NCBI RefSeq assembly: GCF_000378045.1 | Contig: NZ_KB899095.1 | Span: 141,873-205,872 of the forward strand | Length of the DNA: 64,000 nucleotides | DNA from: Marinobacterium rhizophilum DSM 18822 | GTDB taxonomy: Bacteria; Pseudomonadota; Gammaproteobacteria; Pseudomonadales; Balneatricaceae | Direction: 5' to 3' | Shown here: positions 44,739-53,542 of the stretch, piece by piece | How positions within the stretch are numbered: position 1 is the stretch's first letter | How the letters are laid out: each line of letters starts with the position of its first letter | The notes under the pieces: generated by a model | What the model saw: the letters and a program-made list of their open reading frames with translations, nothing else | Database searches by the model: none | Told to the model about the DNA's origin: nothing | Position numbers and translations under genes: made by a program

Positions 44739-46636
44739 ATCAGCAAGCCAGCGGTGGCAACCGCCGCATCCTGGTGATCGATGACAATCCCGCCATCCAT
44801 CGGGACTTCCGCAAGATACTCGATCCGGGTCCCGACAAAGATGAGGCTCTCGCCCTGTCCGAGGCAGCCCTGTTCGGCACGACCCGCGTTGCGCGCCCGA
44901 CCTATGAGCTTGATTTCGCGTTTCAGGGGCAAGAAGCGCTGAACATGGTCGAGCACGCGCTGCAGGACGGCAGGCCCTATGCCATGGCATTTATCGACAT
45001 GCGCATGCCACCCGGGTGGGACGGCGTCGAGACCCTGGAATACCTCTGGCGGGTCCAACCGCTGTTGCAGGTTGCCCTCTGTACCGCCCACTCCGATTAT
45101 TCCTGGGAAGAAATGGCGGAACGTCTTGATCTGGGAGACCGGCTGCTGATCCTGAAAAAGCCTTTCGACTCCATCGAAATTCGCCAAATGGCCAGCGCGC
45201 TGACGGCAAAGTGGCAGATGTCACAGCATCTGGCCCTAAAAATAGACAGGCTGGAAACAACCGTTGCGCAAAGTGCTTCCGCGCTGCAGGAAATGACCCG
45301 TCTGCTTCACTACGACGACCTCACCGGCTTGCCAAATGCCGCATTACTGCAGGATCGCATGGCGCAGGCGCTGGCCATCGCCGCCCGGCAGCACAAAAGC
45401 CTGGCAGTGATGTACATCGGTCTTGACCGCTTCAAGCTCATCAACAATGCCCTGGGGCACCCGGCCGGCGATGCATTGCTCATAAAGGTTGCTGAATGCC
45501 TGGTGGCAACGGTGCGTAAATCCGACTCCGTTTTCCGCTACGGCGGGGATGAATTCGTGATTGTGCTGCCCGATTTGGTACTCCCGCAACAGGCCATTTA
45601 TGTTGCAAACAAGCTACTGACCACACTCAGAAAGCCGCGATCCATCCAAGGGCAGAACCTCAATACCACCGCTAGTCTGGGTATCAGTACCTATCCGAAC
45701 GATGGCGATAATGCGGATGATCTGGTCGCTAATGCGGAAACCGCGATGCACAATGCCAAAGAAAATGGCCGTGATGATTTCCAGTTTTACAATCCGGCTA
45801 TCAACCTGCGTGCCCGCGAGCAGCAATCGATCGAAGCCGGGCTGCACACCGCCCTGGAAAAGCGGCAATTCACCCTGTTCTACCAGCCGAAGCTGAATCT
45901 CGAAACCGGGACGATTACCGGCGTCGAGGCACTGATCCGCTGGCAACATCCGGAGTGGGGAGCTGTGTCCCCCGCCCAATTTATTCCTGTCGCCGAGTAC
46001 GGTGGCCAGATTATACCGATCAGCCGCTGGGTGGTGCGTGAGGCCTGTCGCCAGGCCAGAGCCTGGCGGCAAGCCGGGCTGCCACCACTGATCATGGCGG
46101 TCAATATCTCCGCCGTCGAGTTTCGACAGCCGGGTTTCCTGGAGAGTATTCGTACGGTCTTGCAGGAAACCCGGCTGGAACCTCGCTTGCTCGAGCTCGA
46201 GCTCACGGAAAGTGCTCTGATTCAAAATATCGAGTTTACGGTCTCGATCCTGCTGCAACTCAAGGATCTGGGCGTGCGGATCTCCATTGATGACTTTGGC
46301 ACCGGTTATTCCAGCCTGAGTTATCTGAAGCAGTTTCCAGTCGATGTACTGAAAATCGACCAGTCCTTTGTGAAGGATATCGGCAAACCGGATAGTGACG
46401 CCATCGTCAGCGCCATTATCAGCATGGGCCAAAGCCTCAGGTTTAAAATCATCGCCGAGGGCATCGAAACACGGGAACAGCTGGACTTTCTGCAAGCCCG
46501 CCAGTGTGAAGAAGGCCAAGGCTATTACTTCAGCCGGGCGGTGACCGCTGAGGCATTTGCCGCGCTACTGGCAGGCGGCATAACGGTGGGGGCGGAAGAT
46601 GAGGGTGGCCCGCCGGTCTGTGAACTCCATCGATAG
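44735..46636 (+). CDS. Response regulator with GGDEF and EAL domains
   Basis: A 633-residue protein with a receiver (about 10-160) almost identical in sequence to that of the preceding gene, including the phosphoacceptor Asp88 in FIDMRMPPGWDG and the TAHSDYSWE and ILKKPFDSIEIRQMASALT stretches. There is no PAS domain. The GGDEF domain has RYGGDEF and the I-site RKSD. The EAL domain is canonical: GVEALIRW, VNISAVEF, LTESAL, DDFGTGYSS, VLKIDQSFV and EGIETREQ, so phosphodiesterase activity is likely. The paired receivers suggest that both proteins are addressed by the same kinases. The 4-base overlap with the upstream gene points to translational coupling. Confidence 0.94.
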   Translation: MNQQASGGNRRILVIDDNPAIHRDFRKILDPGPDKDEALALSEAALFGTTRVARPTYELDFAFQGQEALNMVEHALQDGRPYAMAFIDMRMPPGWDGVETLEYLWRVQPLLQVALCTAHSDYSWEEMAERLDLGDRLLILKKPFDSIEIRQMASALTAKWQMSQHLALKIDRLETTVAQSASALQEMTRLLHYDDLTGLPNAALLQDRMAQALAIAARQHKSLAVMYIGLDRFKLINNALGHPAGDALLIKVAECLVATVRKSDSVFRYGGDEFVIVLPDLVLPQQAIYVANKLLTTLRKPRSIQGQNLNTTASLGISTYPNDGDNADDLVANAETAMHNAKENGRDDFQFYNPAINLRAREQQSIEAGLHTALEKRQFTLFYQPKLNLETGTITGVEALIRWQHPEWGAVSPAQFIPVAEYGGQIIPISRWVVREACRQARAWRQAGLPPLIMAVNISAVEFRQPGFLESIRTVLQETRLEPRLLELELTESALIQNIEFTVSILLQLKDLGVRISIDDFGTGYSSLSYLKQFPVDVLKIDQSFVKDIGKPDSDAIVSAIISMGQSLRFKIIAEGIETREQLDFLQARQCEEGQGYYFSRAVTAEAFAALLAGGITVGAEDEGGPPVCELHR

Positions 46637-46746
46637 GGGCATTTCCAGGTGGTGTAAAGCGGCGCCGGGCCGTTCCTGGCGACGCACGTAGGTTAAGCAA
46701 CACAGGGCCGCCATTCATATTTGGTCAAGAGTAAGGAAGAACCCGA

Positions 46747-47706
46747 ATGCCCATGCGTTCTCTGTCATGTAGCCTGGCGTTGCTGCTCCTGCTGCCGACC
46801 CCGTTGAGCGCCTCCCCGCGGCATGAACCGATCACGCCAATTTCCCCGATTCGAACCGCAGACCCGGCGCGGACCGAGCTGGGTAAGCAGCTGTTTCACG
46901 ATGTTCGCCTTTCTGCCGACAACAGTGTGGCATGCGTCAGCTGCCACGATCTGAGCCGCGGCGGTGCCGACAGCCGCGCCCATTCGCTGGGCATCGGTGG
47001 CAAGCCGACCGCCGTGAATACCCCGACCGTGTTCAATGCGGCGCTGAACTTCAGGCAGTTCTGGAACGGCCGCGCCGACTCGCTGGAGGCCCAGATTGAT
47101 GCTGTGATCGAGAACCCCGATGAAATGGGCTCAAAATGGCCGGACGTGGTCGCCAAGCTGGTACAGGACGCCAACTACAAGGCGGCTTTCAGCCTGGCTT
47201 ACCCCGACGGGGTGACACAGGCCAATATCCGCAACGCGATCGCAACGTTCGAGCGTACGCTGCTCACCCCAGACTCCCCCTTCGACCGCTATCTGCTGGG
47301 TGATGCCGACGCCATCAGCGCCGACGAAAAGGCCGGGTATCTGAAATTCAAGCAATACGGCTGCGTTGCCTGCCATCAGGGGGTGAACATTGGTGGCAAC
47401 ATGTACCAGAAATTTGGCGTCATGGGGGACTACTTCAAGCAACGCGGTAACCCGACCGACGCCGACCTGGGCCGTTTTCTGGTCACCCGGAACGAAGAAG
47501 ACCGGCACGTTTTCAAGGTGCCAAGCCTGCGCAATGTTGCACTCACCGCGCCCTACTTTCACGATGCGTCGGCCAGAACGCTGAAGGACGCCGTCGATGT
47601 CATGTTCAGGTACCAGCTGGGCCGCGCCGCGTCGCAGGAAGACAAGGCGTCGATCATCCGCTTCCTCAAAACGCTGACCGGTGAGCTGAGGGGTAGCCTG
47701 CAATGA
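46747..47706 (+). CDS. Secreted dihaem cytochrome c peroxidase family protein
   Basis: A 319-residue periplasmic protein with a signal peptide (MPMRSLSCSLALLLLLPTPLSAS, cleavage near residue 23). Two haem c sites are present: CVSCH near residue 60 and CVACH near 210, with the family segments NTPTVFNAALNFRQFWNGRA and VPSLRNVALTAPYFHDAS. Family members reduce hydrogen peroxide with electrons from small cytochromes, or carry out MauG-like oxidations. Its last four bases overlap the start of the membrane histidine kinase gene, so it may deliver a redox or peroxide cue to that kinase, or remove the signal. Confidence 0.92.
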   Translation: MPMRSLSCSLALLLLLPTPLSASPRHEPITPISPIRTADPARTELGKQLFHDVRLSADNSVACVSCHDLSRGGADSRAHSLGIGGKPTAVNTPTVFNAALNFRQFWNGRADSLEAQIDAVIENPDEMGSKWPDVVAKLVQDANYKAAFSLAYPDGVTQANIRNAIATFERTLLTPDSPFDRYLLGDADAISADEKAGYLKFKQYGCVACHQGVNIGGNMYQKFGVMGDYFKQRGNPTDADLGRFLVTRNEEDRHVFKVPSLRNVALTAPYFHDASARTLKDAVDVMFRYQLGRAASQEDKASIIRFLKTLTGELRGSLQ

Positions 47707-49517
47707 AAAAGTCCTTACAACGGCGTATGGCCATCCTGGGGCTGGTATTCGCGACGCTGCTGGTGTTTCTGTACATCAAGAACCCGGCGCATGACGCCAC
47801 GCCCTACTTCGAAAGCATCGCGCTGTTGCGCCAGATCAAGCAGCTGGATGCCCGCCGGGAGCTCGACGCAGTGAAATCGAAGCTAGGCGTAAACAGCAGC
47901 TATGACCCGCTGGTCAACGCGCTCAGCGAGCTGGACACACTGCGTGGGCAAGTGAATCAGCTCGGCATCCAGCAACTTCAGGCCACCCCGGCCGACTGGG
48001 ACCGCAGTTTCGGCGCCTACCGTGACACGGCTGAATACAAAACCGGCCTGATAGAACAGTTCAAAACGCATAATGCGGTGTTACGCAACTCCCTGGCTTT
48101 TCTGCCTACAGCGGCCAGCGATATCCGCAATGTGATTCTCCCTATGGCCCACCAGGAACAGGACGAAAACCGCGAGGTGCTGGAACAGCTGACAGCGCAG
48201 GTGGACGGCGTGTTACTGAACAGCCTGGTCTTCAGCCAGTCCGCCACCGACGGCCAGGTGTCGGAGATCCTCACGGGTCTGGATAAGCTGGCCGCGGTGT
48301 CTATGTCGCTACCCCCCGCCGTCACTGACGGGCTGGACATCTTCATGGCCCATGTGCGCACCCTGATAGCCGAGCATAATCGGGTGAACGAGCTTCTGAG
48401 CACAATTGCTGCGGTGCCGGTCGCGGCGCACATTGACGATCTCGAGTACCTGCTCAGCAGCGTAGAACAGAAGGCCATAGCACGCACCCAGCAGTATCGG
48501 CAATACCTGCTCCTCCTCTCCGCCGTACTGGCGGGCCTGCTGCTGTACCTGGCCAGTCGGCTGGTACGCAGCTATGCGGTGATCAACCGGGTCAATCAGC
48601 AGCTCAAGGCCGCCAACGACAACCTGGAACAGCGGGTGCAGGATCGTACCCTCGAACTTCAGCAGGCACAGGGCAAACTGGTGGACTCTGCACGCCAGGC
48701 AGGCATGGCGGAAATCGCCACCAATGTGCTGCACAACGTGGGAAATGTGCTCAACAGCGTGAATATCGCGGCCGACCAGGCCATGCGTCAGGTGCGCACG
48801 TCCAAGGTCCAGGGCCTGGCCAGGGCCATGCAGATGCTGAATCAGCACGCCACGGATCTGGGCGAGTACATCACCCAGGACGAGAAGGGCAAGCTGCTGC
48901 CGGGATACCTGAATCAGCTGACTGAGGCACTGCAGGCCGAACAGCAAAGCATCCTCAACGAGCTTGGGCAGTTGACCCACAGTGTCGACCACATCAAGGA
49001 GATCGTCTCCACCCAGCAGGCCTATGCGGGCGCCGCCAACCTGGTCGAACCCCTGCAGATAGACAGTGTGATCGAGGATGCCCTGCGCATGAACAACAGC
49101 GCGTTCACCCGTCATCAGGTCACCGTGGTCAAGCAATTTTCCGAGGTACCGGTCCTGTTACTGGACAAGCACCGGCTGCTGCTGATCCTGATCAACCTGA
49201 TCAGCAATGCCAAAAATGCGATGGCCGACCCGGCCGGGCATGCCCGCACCCTGACCCTGAGCGTGGCCATGGTCGACACGGCCACACTGCAGATCGGCGT
49301 GCAGGACGATGGCCAAGGCATTGAACCGGACAACCTGACGCGCATTTTTAATCATGGCTTCACGACCCGCAAGGATGGCCACGGCTTCGGCCTGCACAGT
49401 TGCGCGGTAGCGGCGATGGAGATGGGCGGCAATTTGACAGCCCACAGCGATGGACCGGGTAAAGGCGCCGCCTTTGTGCTGGAGCTGCCGGCCCAGGCCG
49501 TGCAGGAAATGCCATGA
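47703..49517 (+). CDS. Membrane histidine kinase with large periplasmic helical sensor (DAHL-like)
   Basis: A 604-residue kinase. One membrane helix near residues 8-24 and a second near 268-290 enclose a periplasmic region of about 240 residues, predicted all-helical and resembling the DAHL sensor fold. A coiled coil (LKAANDNLEQRVQDRTLELQQAQ) leads to the phosphoacceptor region GMAEIATNVLHNVGNVLNS, where the His of LHNVGN is the likely site, then the ATPase domain with N-box INLISNAKNAM, G1 VQDDGQGIEP and G2 DGHGFGLHSCAVAAMEMGG. From residue 325 onward it is nearly identical to the soluble kinase encoded at 50785-51879. No receiver is attached, so the GGDEF-EAL regulators encoded upstream are the likely partners. 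Confidence 0.9.
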   Translation: MKKSLQRRMAILGLVFATLLVFLYIKNPAHDATPYFESIALLRQIKQLDARRELDAVKSKLGVNSSYDPLVNALSELDTLRGQVNQLGIQQLQATPADWDRSFGAYRDTAEYKTGLIEQFKTHNAVLRNSLAFLPTAASDIRNVILPMAHQEQDENREVLEQLTAQVDGVLLNSLVFSQSATDGQVSEILTGLDKLAAVSMSLPPAVTDGLDIFMAHVRTLIAEHNRVNELLSTIAAVPVAAHIDDLEYLLSSVEQKAIARTQQYRQYLLLLSAVLAGLLLYLASRLVRSYAVINRVNQQLKAANDNLEQRVQDRTLELQQAQGKLVDSARQAGMAEIATNVLHNVGNVLNSVNIAADQAMRQVRTSKVQGLARAMQMLNQHATDLGEYITQDEKGKLLPGYLNQLTEALQAEQQSILNELGQLTHSVDHIKEIVSTQQAYAGAANLVEPLQIDSVIEDALRMNNSAFTRHQVTVVKQFSEVPVLLLDKHRLLLILINLISNAKNAMADPAGHARTLTLSVAMVDTATLQIGVQDDGQGIEPDNLTRIFNHGFTTRKDGHGFGLHSCAVAAMEMGGNLTAHSDGPGKGAAFVLELPAQAVQEMP

Positions 49518-49631
49518 GACAGCATCGGCGTTGCCCGTCGGCAGGGACGCACAGTGGCTCAAACGAATGCGCAGGCACAGCCAGCCTGATCCGCTCAGGC
49601 AGCTGAGTCGTTTTAAACCCAGGAGTGCATC

Positions 49632-50792
49632 ATGGAGCAGCAGAATTACATACGCAAAGCGCAGTCCCACGCCACCGACCCGCACGAGGCCGCGCAGGAA
49701 TTCCATGCCCTGGTGGCGCAACCCGACATGGCGCTGGTGATCTTCTACTGCTCCAACCAGTACGATCTGGACGCGCTCGCCGATACCATGCAACGTCTGT
49801 TCGCCGGCGTGCAGGTCGTCGGTTGTACCACGGCCGGAGAAATCGGCCCTGCCGGCTGCCTGGAACACAGCCTGACCGGAGCCAGCTTTGCGGCGAGCCA
49901 TTTCAGCGTTACCTGCGGCCATCTCGAACATTTGCAGCAATTCAATGCCGACAAGGGCGAGGCCTTCGCCCACGCATTGCTGCACAAGCTGCACGCCCAG
50001 GTCCCGCACAGCGACACGAACAACAGCTTCGCGCTGCTGCTGATCGATGGTCTGTCGATGCGCGAAGAGCCGGTAACCCGGGCATTCCAGCGCGCACTGG
50101 GCAAGCTACCCCTGATCGGCGGCTCGGCAGGTGACGACTTGGCGTTTGTCGAGACCCAAGTCTATTGGCAGGGCCAGTTCTGTTCCGACAGTGCTATTCT
50201 GGTTCTGCTGAGCACCCCTGTGCCCTTTCGGATTTTCAAGACACAGCACTTCGTTGCCACGGACGAGCGACTGGTGGTCACGGAGGCCGATGCAGCGTCC
50301 CGCGTCGTCAGGGAGATCAACGGACTGCCGGCCAGCCAGGAATACGCCCGAGTTTTCGGGATCGATACCTGCGCCCTCGATCCCATGCGTTTCGCAGCCT
50401 GGCCCGTGGTCTTGACGATCGGTGGCACGCCCTACGTGCGCTCCATCCAGAAAGCCAACCCGGATGGCAGCCTGACGTTTTTCTGCGCCATCGAGGACGG
50501 ACTGGTGCTTCGGCTCGGGAAGGGCGTGGACCTGCTGCAAAACCTGGAACTGACGTTTGCCAGAATTCGGGCCGAAATCGGCCCGCCCTTGCTTACCCTG
50601 GGCTACGACTGCATCCTGCGCAAACTGGAGATTTCCGAAAGCCCCGACAGGCAGCGCATCGGCGAAGTGCTGATGCAGAACAACACCGTCGGCTTCAACA
50701 CCTACGGCGAACAGTTCCGCGGCGTGCATGTCAATCAAACGCTGGTCGGAGTCGCGATAGGCGCACACACGCTGGAGACGAACGATGCCTGA
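49632..50792 (+). CDS. FIST-domain sensor, NosP-like
   Basis: A 386-residue soluble protein with FIST-N (about 20-220; LVIFYCSNQYDLDALADTMQ, VVGCTTAGEIGPAG, LLLIDGLSMREEPVTRAF, LIGGSAGDDLAF) and FIST-C (about 225-370; VVREINGLPASQEYARVFG, FFCAIEDGLVLRLGKG, LGYDCILRKLE). FIST proteins encoded beside a histidine kinase gene include NosP, a haem-binding nitric oxide sensor that inhibits its partner kinase and so adjusts c-di-GMP and biofilm behaviour. The gene overlaps the downstream kinase by 8 bases, exactly that arrangement. Whether this protein binds haem or a small molecule cannot be seen from sequence. Confidence 0.88.
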   Translation: MEQQNYIRKAQSHATDPHEAAQEFHALVAQPDMALVIFYCSNQYDLDALADTMQRLFAGVQVVGCTTAGEIGPAGCLEHSLTGASFAASHFSVTCGHLEHLQQFNADKGEAFAHALLHKLHAQVPHSDTNNSFALLLIDGLSMREEPVTRAFQRALGKLPLIGGSAGDDLAFVETQVYWQGQFCSDSAILVLLSTPVPFRIFKTQHFVATDERLVVTEADAASRVVREINGLPASQEYARVFGIDTCALDPMRFAAWPVVLTIGGTPYVRSIQKANPDGSLTFFCAIEDGLVLRLGKGVDLLQNLELTFARIRAEIGPPLLTLGYDCILRKLEISESPDRQRIGEVLMQNNTVGFNTYGEQFRGVHVNQTLVGVAIGAHTLETNDA

Positions 50793-51879
50793 GCCAACGG
50801 TACGCCAGGACCAGCCGGCTGAGCGATCCAGCGAGAGCGAAATCATTCGGCTCAACAAGATCATCCGCGCCCTGATGGACCGCGCCGAACGCAGTGCCAA
50901 TGCCCAGGGCTCTGACTTTGGCCTGTTCCAGACCACGGTAATGCTGGAGGAGCTGGTGGCCAGCCGCACGGAGGAGCTGCAAACCGCCCTGGACGAGAAC
51001 GAAGACATCACCCAAAAACTGCGCCAGACCCAGGGCGATCTGGTTGAATCGGCGCGTCAGGCAGGCATGGCGGAAATCGCCACCAACGTGCTGCATAACG
51101 TCGGCAATGTTCTCAACAGCGTAAATATCGCGGCCGATCAGGTCATAAATCAGGTGCGCTCATCCAAGGTCCAGGGTTTGGCCAGGGCCATGCAGATGCT
51201 GAATCAGCACGCCGCGGACCTGGGCGACTACATCACCCATAACGACAAGGGCAAACTGCTGCCGGGATACCTGAACCAGCTGACCGAGGCGCTGCAGGCC
51301 GAACAGCAATTCATCCTCGACGAGCTTGGGCAGTTGCTTCTCAGTGTCAACCACATCAAGGAGATCGTCTCCACCCAGCAGGCCTATGCGCGCACCTCCA
51401 CGCTGGTCGAACCCTTGCGGGTCAGCGACCTTATCGAGGACGCGCTGCGCATGAACAACAGCGCGCTCGACCGCCACCGGGTCACGGTGGTCAAGCACTT
51501 TGCCGAGGTTCCGGTCCTGTTACTGGACAAGCACCGGCTGCTGCTGATCCTGATCAACCTGATCAGTAATGCCAAAAATGCGATGGCCGACCGGGCCGAG
51601 CATGCCCGCATCCTGACCCTGAGTGTGGCCATGGTCGAGACCGACACACTGCAGATCGGCGTGCAGGACGATGGCGAAGGTATTGAGCCGGACAACCTGA
51701 CACGCATTTTTACCCATGGTTTCAGCACCCGCAAAGATGGCCACGGCTTCGGCCTGCACAGTTGCGCGGTGGCGGCAATCGAGATGGGCGGCAATTTGAC
51801 GGCCCACAGCGATGGACCGGGCAAGGGCGCCCTGTTTACCCTTGCGTTACCCTGCGAGACAGAAGAGAGCACACGATGA
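50785..51879 (+). CDS. Soluble histidine kinase, partner of the FIST protein (NahK-like)
   Basis: A 364-residue kinase without membrane helices or PAS domain. An N-terminal coiled coil (about 20-95; EIIRLNKIIRALMDRAE, TTVMLEELVASRTEELQTALDE) leads to GMAEIATNVLHNVGNVLNSVNIAADQ, with the phosphoacceptor His in LHNVGN, and then to the ATPase domain with INLISNAKNAM, VQDDGEGIEP and DGHGFGLHSCAVAAIEMGG. The first residues of the coiled coil resemble NahK-type kinases co-transcribed with NosP. The catalytic half is nearly identical to that of the membrane kinase, at both protein and DNA level. Likely targets are the two receiver-GGDEF-EAL proteins. Confidence 0.92.
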   Translation: MPEPTVRQDQPAERSSESEIIRLNKIIRALMDRAERSANAQGSDFGLFQTTVMLEELVASRTEELQTALDENEDITQKLRQTQGDLVESARQAGMAEIATNVLHNVGNVLNSVNIAADQVINQVRSSKVQGLARAMQMLNQHAADLGDYITHNDKGKLLPGYLNQLTEALQAEQQFILDELGQLLLSVNHIKEIVSTQQAYARTSTLVEPLRVSDLIEDALRMNNSALDRHRVTVVKHFAEVPVLLLDKHRLLLILINLISNAKNAMADRAEHARILTLSVAMVETDTLQIGVQDDGEGIEPDNLTRIFTHGFSTRKDGHGFGLHSCAVAAIEMGGNLTAHSDGPGKGALFTLALPCETEESTR

Positions 51880-52059
51880 CCCCGAGGCGGCGACATCGCC
51901 TTTAGACCGCTGGGTCAGTCGCCACCTGTTGCGTCGATGGAGTGGCAACGCGCAAATGCGACACCCCGCTGCCCAAAGGCGTCCTCGGTACACCGGGTCA
52001 CTGGCCTGATCCGGCAAAAATGGTTAGCGTAGGACAATCCACCTAATGATTCAGTTGCC

Positions 52060-52545
52060 ATGAGCCGAGCCTTTGTAAAAGAAGACAGCGACCAGCCGGA
52101 ACACCTGCCCGACCGTCCGTTGAGCCAGCATCCCAACTACATGACCCCCGACGGCTACAAGAGCATGCAGGCACAGTTGCAGCAGTGCGAGCAGGAAATA
52201 TCCGCGCTCAGGAGCGGCGACGAATGGGCCGAAAATACACGGTTGCCGGCGCTGGAACGGGATCTGCGTTACTGCCGCGCCCGGCTGAAAAGTGCCCAGG
52301 TCATAGAGCATGCCGCTGGCGCAGCAGCAAAAGTGCGTTTTGGCTGCACAGTGCATTTTGTCGACGAACAGGATCTGCAGCACTGTTTTCGCATCGTCGG
52401 CGAAGACGAAGCCAATATCGCCCAGGGACGCCTCAGCTGGACCTCACCGCTGGCCAGCGCCCTGCTGGGCCGTGAGTTGGGCGACGTCGTACGCTGGCAA
52501 CGCCCGGCCGGTGATCTTGACATAGAAATCACCGCCATCGACTGA
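52060..52545 (+). CDS. GreA/GreB-family transcription factor
   Basis: A 161-residue protein starting MSRAFVKEDSDQPEHLPDRPLSQHPNYMTPDGYKSMQ, typical of a GreB-like group. The N-terminal coiled coil is followed by the C-terminal FKBP-like fold (VHFVDEQDLQHCFRIVGEDEANIAQGRLSWTSPLASALLGRELGDVV). The coiled-coil tip keeps acidic residues (SGDEWAEN), so stimulation of RNA polymerase transcript cleavage is possible. It is somewhat diverged from canonical GreB and may be an accessory secondary-channel factor. It is convergent with a LysR gene 7 bases away. Confidence 0.88.
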   Translation: MSRAFVKEDSDQPEHLPDRPLSQHPNYMTPDGYKSMQAQLQQCEQEISALRSGDEWAENTRLPALERDLRYCRARLKSAQVIEHAAGAAAKVRFGCTVHFVDEQDLQHCFRIVGEDEANIAQGRLSWTSPLASALLGRELGDVVRWQRPAGDLDIEITAID

Positions 52546-52552
52546 AAGTCTT

Positions 52553-53434
52553 TCAGCGCAGGGATGCGATCATCTCCTGCCAGAAGGCCTGAGCCAGCTC
52601 ACTCAATGGCAGGTCCCGCAGCCGGATCAGGTAGATCGGCACCCGACTGCGAAATGTGAAGTCTTCCACCTCCAGCGCCACCAGCTGACCCTTCTCCAGC
52701 TGGGTTGCCACCATCTGTGCCGGCATCCGTGCCCACCCCATGCCGGCCACCAGCAGGGCTTTTTTCATCTGGTAATCCCCCACATACCAGCGCTGTCCGC
52801 CCGGAATGACATGAACATGATCAAACGGGGACATCGACCCTGTATCGCTGAGCAGTATATGGGGACGGCCGCGCAGCTCGGCCTGTGTAATGGTGCGCTC
52901 GCCGGCACCGCTCAAGTAGGTCGGCGCCGCCACCGTCAGCATGTCGATATCGCCCACACGGACAAATTCAAACCGTTCGTCCAGGCCGGTATGAGGCCCC
53001 ATGGCCAGATCCGCCTTTTCGCGCAGCAGCGACTCCAGCACCCCTGACAGGTGCTGGGTGTTGATGCTCAGATGCATTTGCGGGTAACGGGCACAGAACC
53101 CCTTGACGGTTTCCAGCCATAACGGATAGGCGCACATGGCACTGAGAGACAGGGCGAGCGAAGGCGCGGCACCTTGTGCCAGATGGTGCCCCAGGGTTTC
53201 CAGACTCTGTACCTGTCCCAGCACCTTCTTGGCCTCACGGTAAAATGCCTTGCCCGCCGGCGTCAGCGCGGGCCTGTAGCTGTCCCGGCTGAACAGCAGA
53301 AGATCGAACTCGTCCTCCAGTGCGCGTACTGCGGCACTCACCGTCGACTGAGTCTTGAACACTTCGGCGGCGGCGGCCCTGAAACTGCCCTGCTCCACGA
53401 CGGCGATAAAAGCCCTGAGCTGTTCATTGGTCAT
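52553..53434 (-). CDS. LysR-family regulator divergent from a TSUP transporter
   Basis: A 293-residue LysR-type regulator. The helix-turn-helix lies at the N-terminus (LRAFIAVVEQGSFRAAAAEVFKTQSTVSAAVRALEDEF), and the effector domain contains LALSLSAMCAYPLWLETVKGF and VAGMGWARMPAQMVATQLEKG. It is divergent from the TauE/SafE-type exporter gene across 108 bases, so that gene is its likely target. The inducer is unknown. Confidence 0.9.
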   Translation of the reverse strand: MTNEQLRAFIAVVEQGSFRAAAAEVFKTQSTVSAAVRALEDEFDLLLFSRDSYRPALTPAGKAFYREAKKVLGQVQSLETLGHHLAQGAAPSLALSLSAMCAYPLWLETVKGFCARYPQMHLSINTQHLSGVLESLLREKADLAMGPHTGLDERFEFVRVGDIDMLTVAAPTYLSGAGERTITQAELRGRPHILLSDTGSMSPFDHVHVIPGGQRWYVGDYQMKKALLVAGMGWARMPAQMVATQLEKGQLVALEVEDFTFRSRVPIYLIRLRDLPLSELAQAFWQEMIASLR

Positions 53435-53542
53435 CGGTGCCGGAACCTCACGGATAATGAACGATAAAAACGATCATTTTGAGCTAAACATGTCGTTATC
53501 TTACGTTCATAAATCTGGCTATTCTAGCGCCATGTTCAAGCC

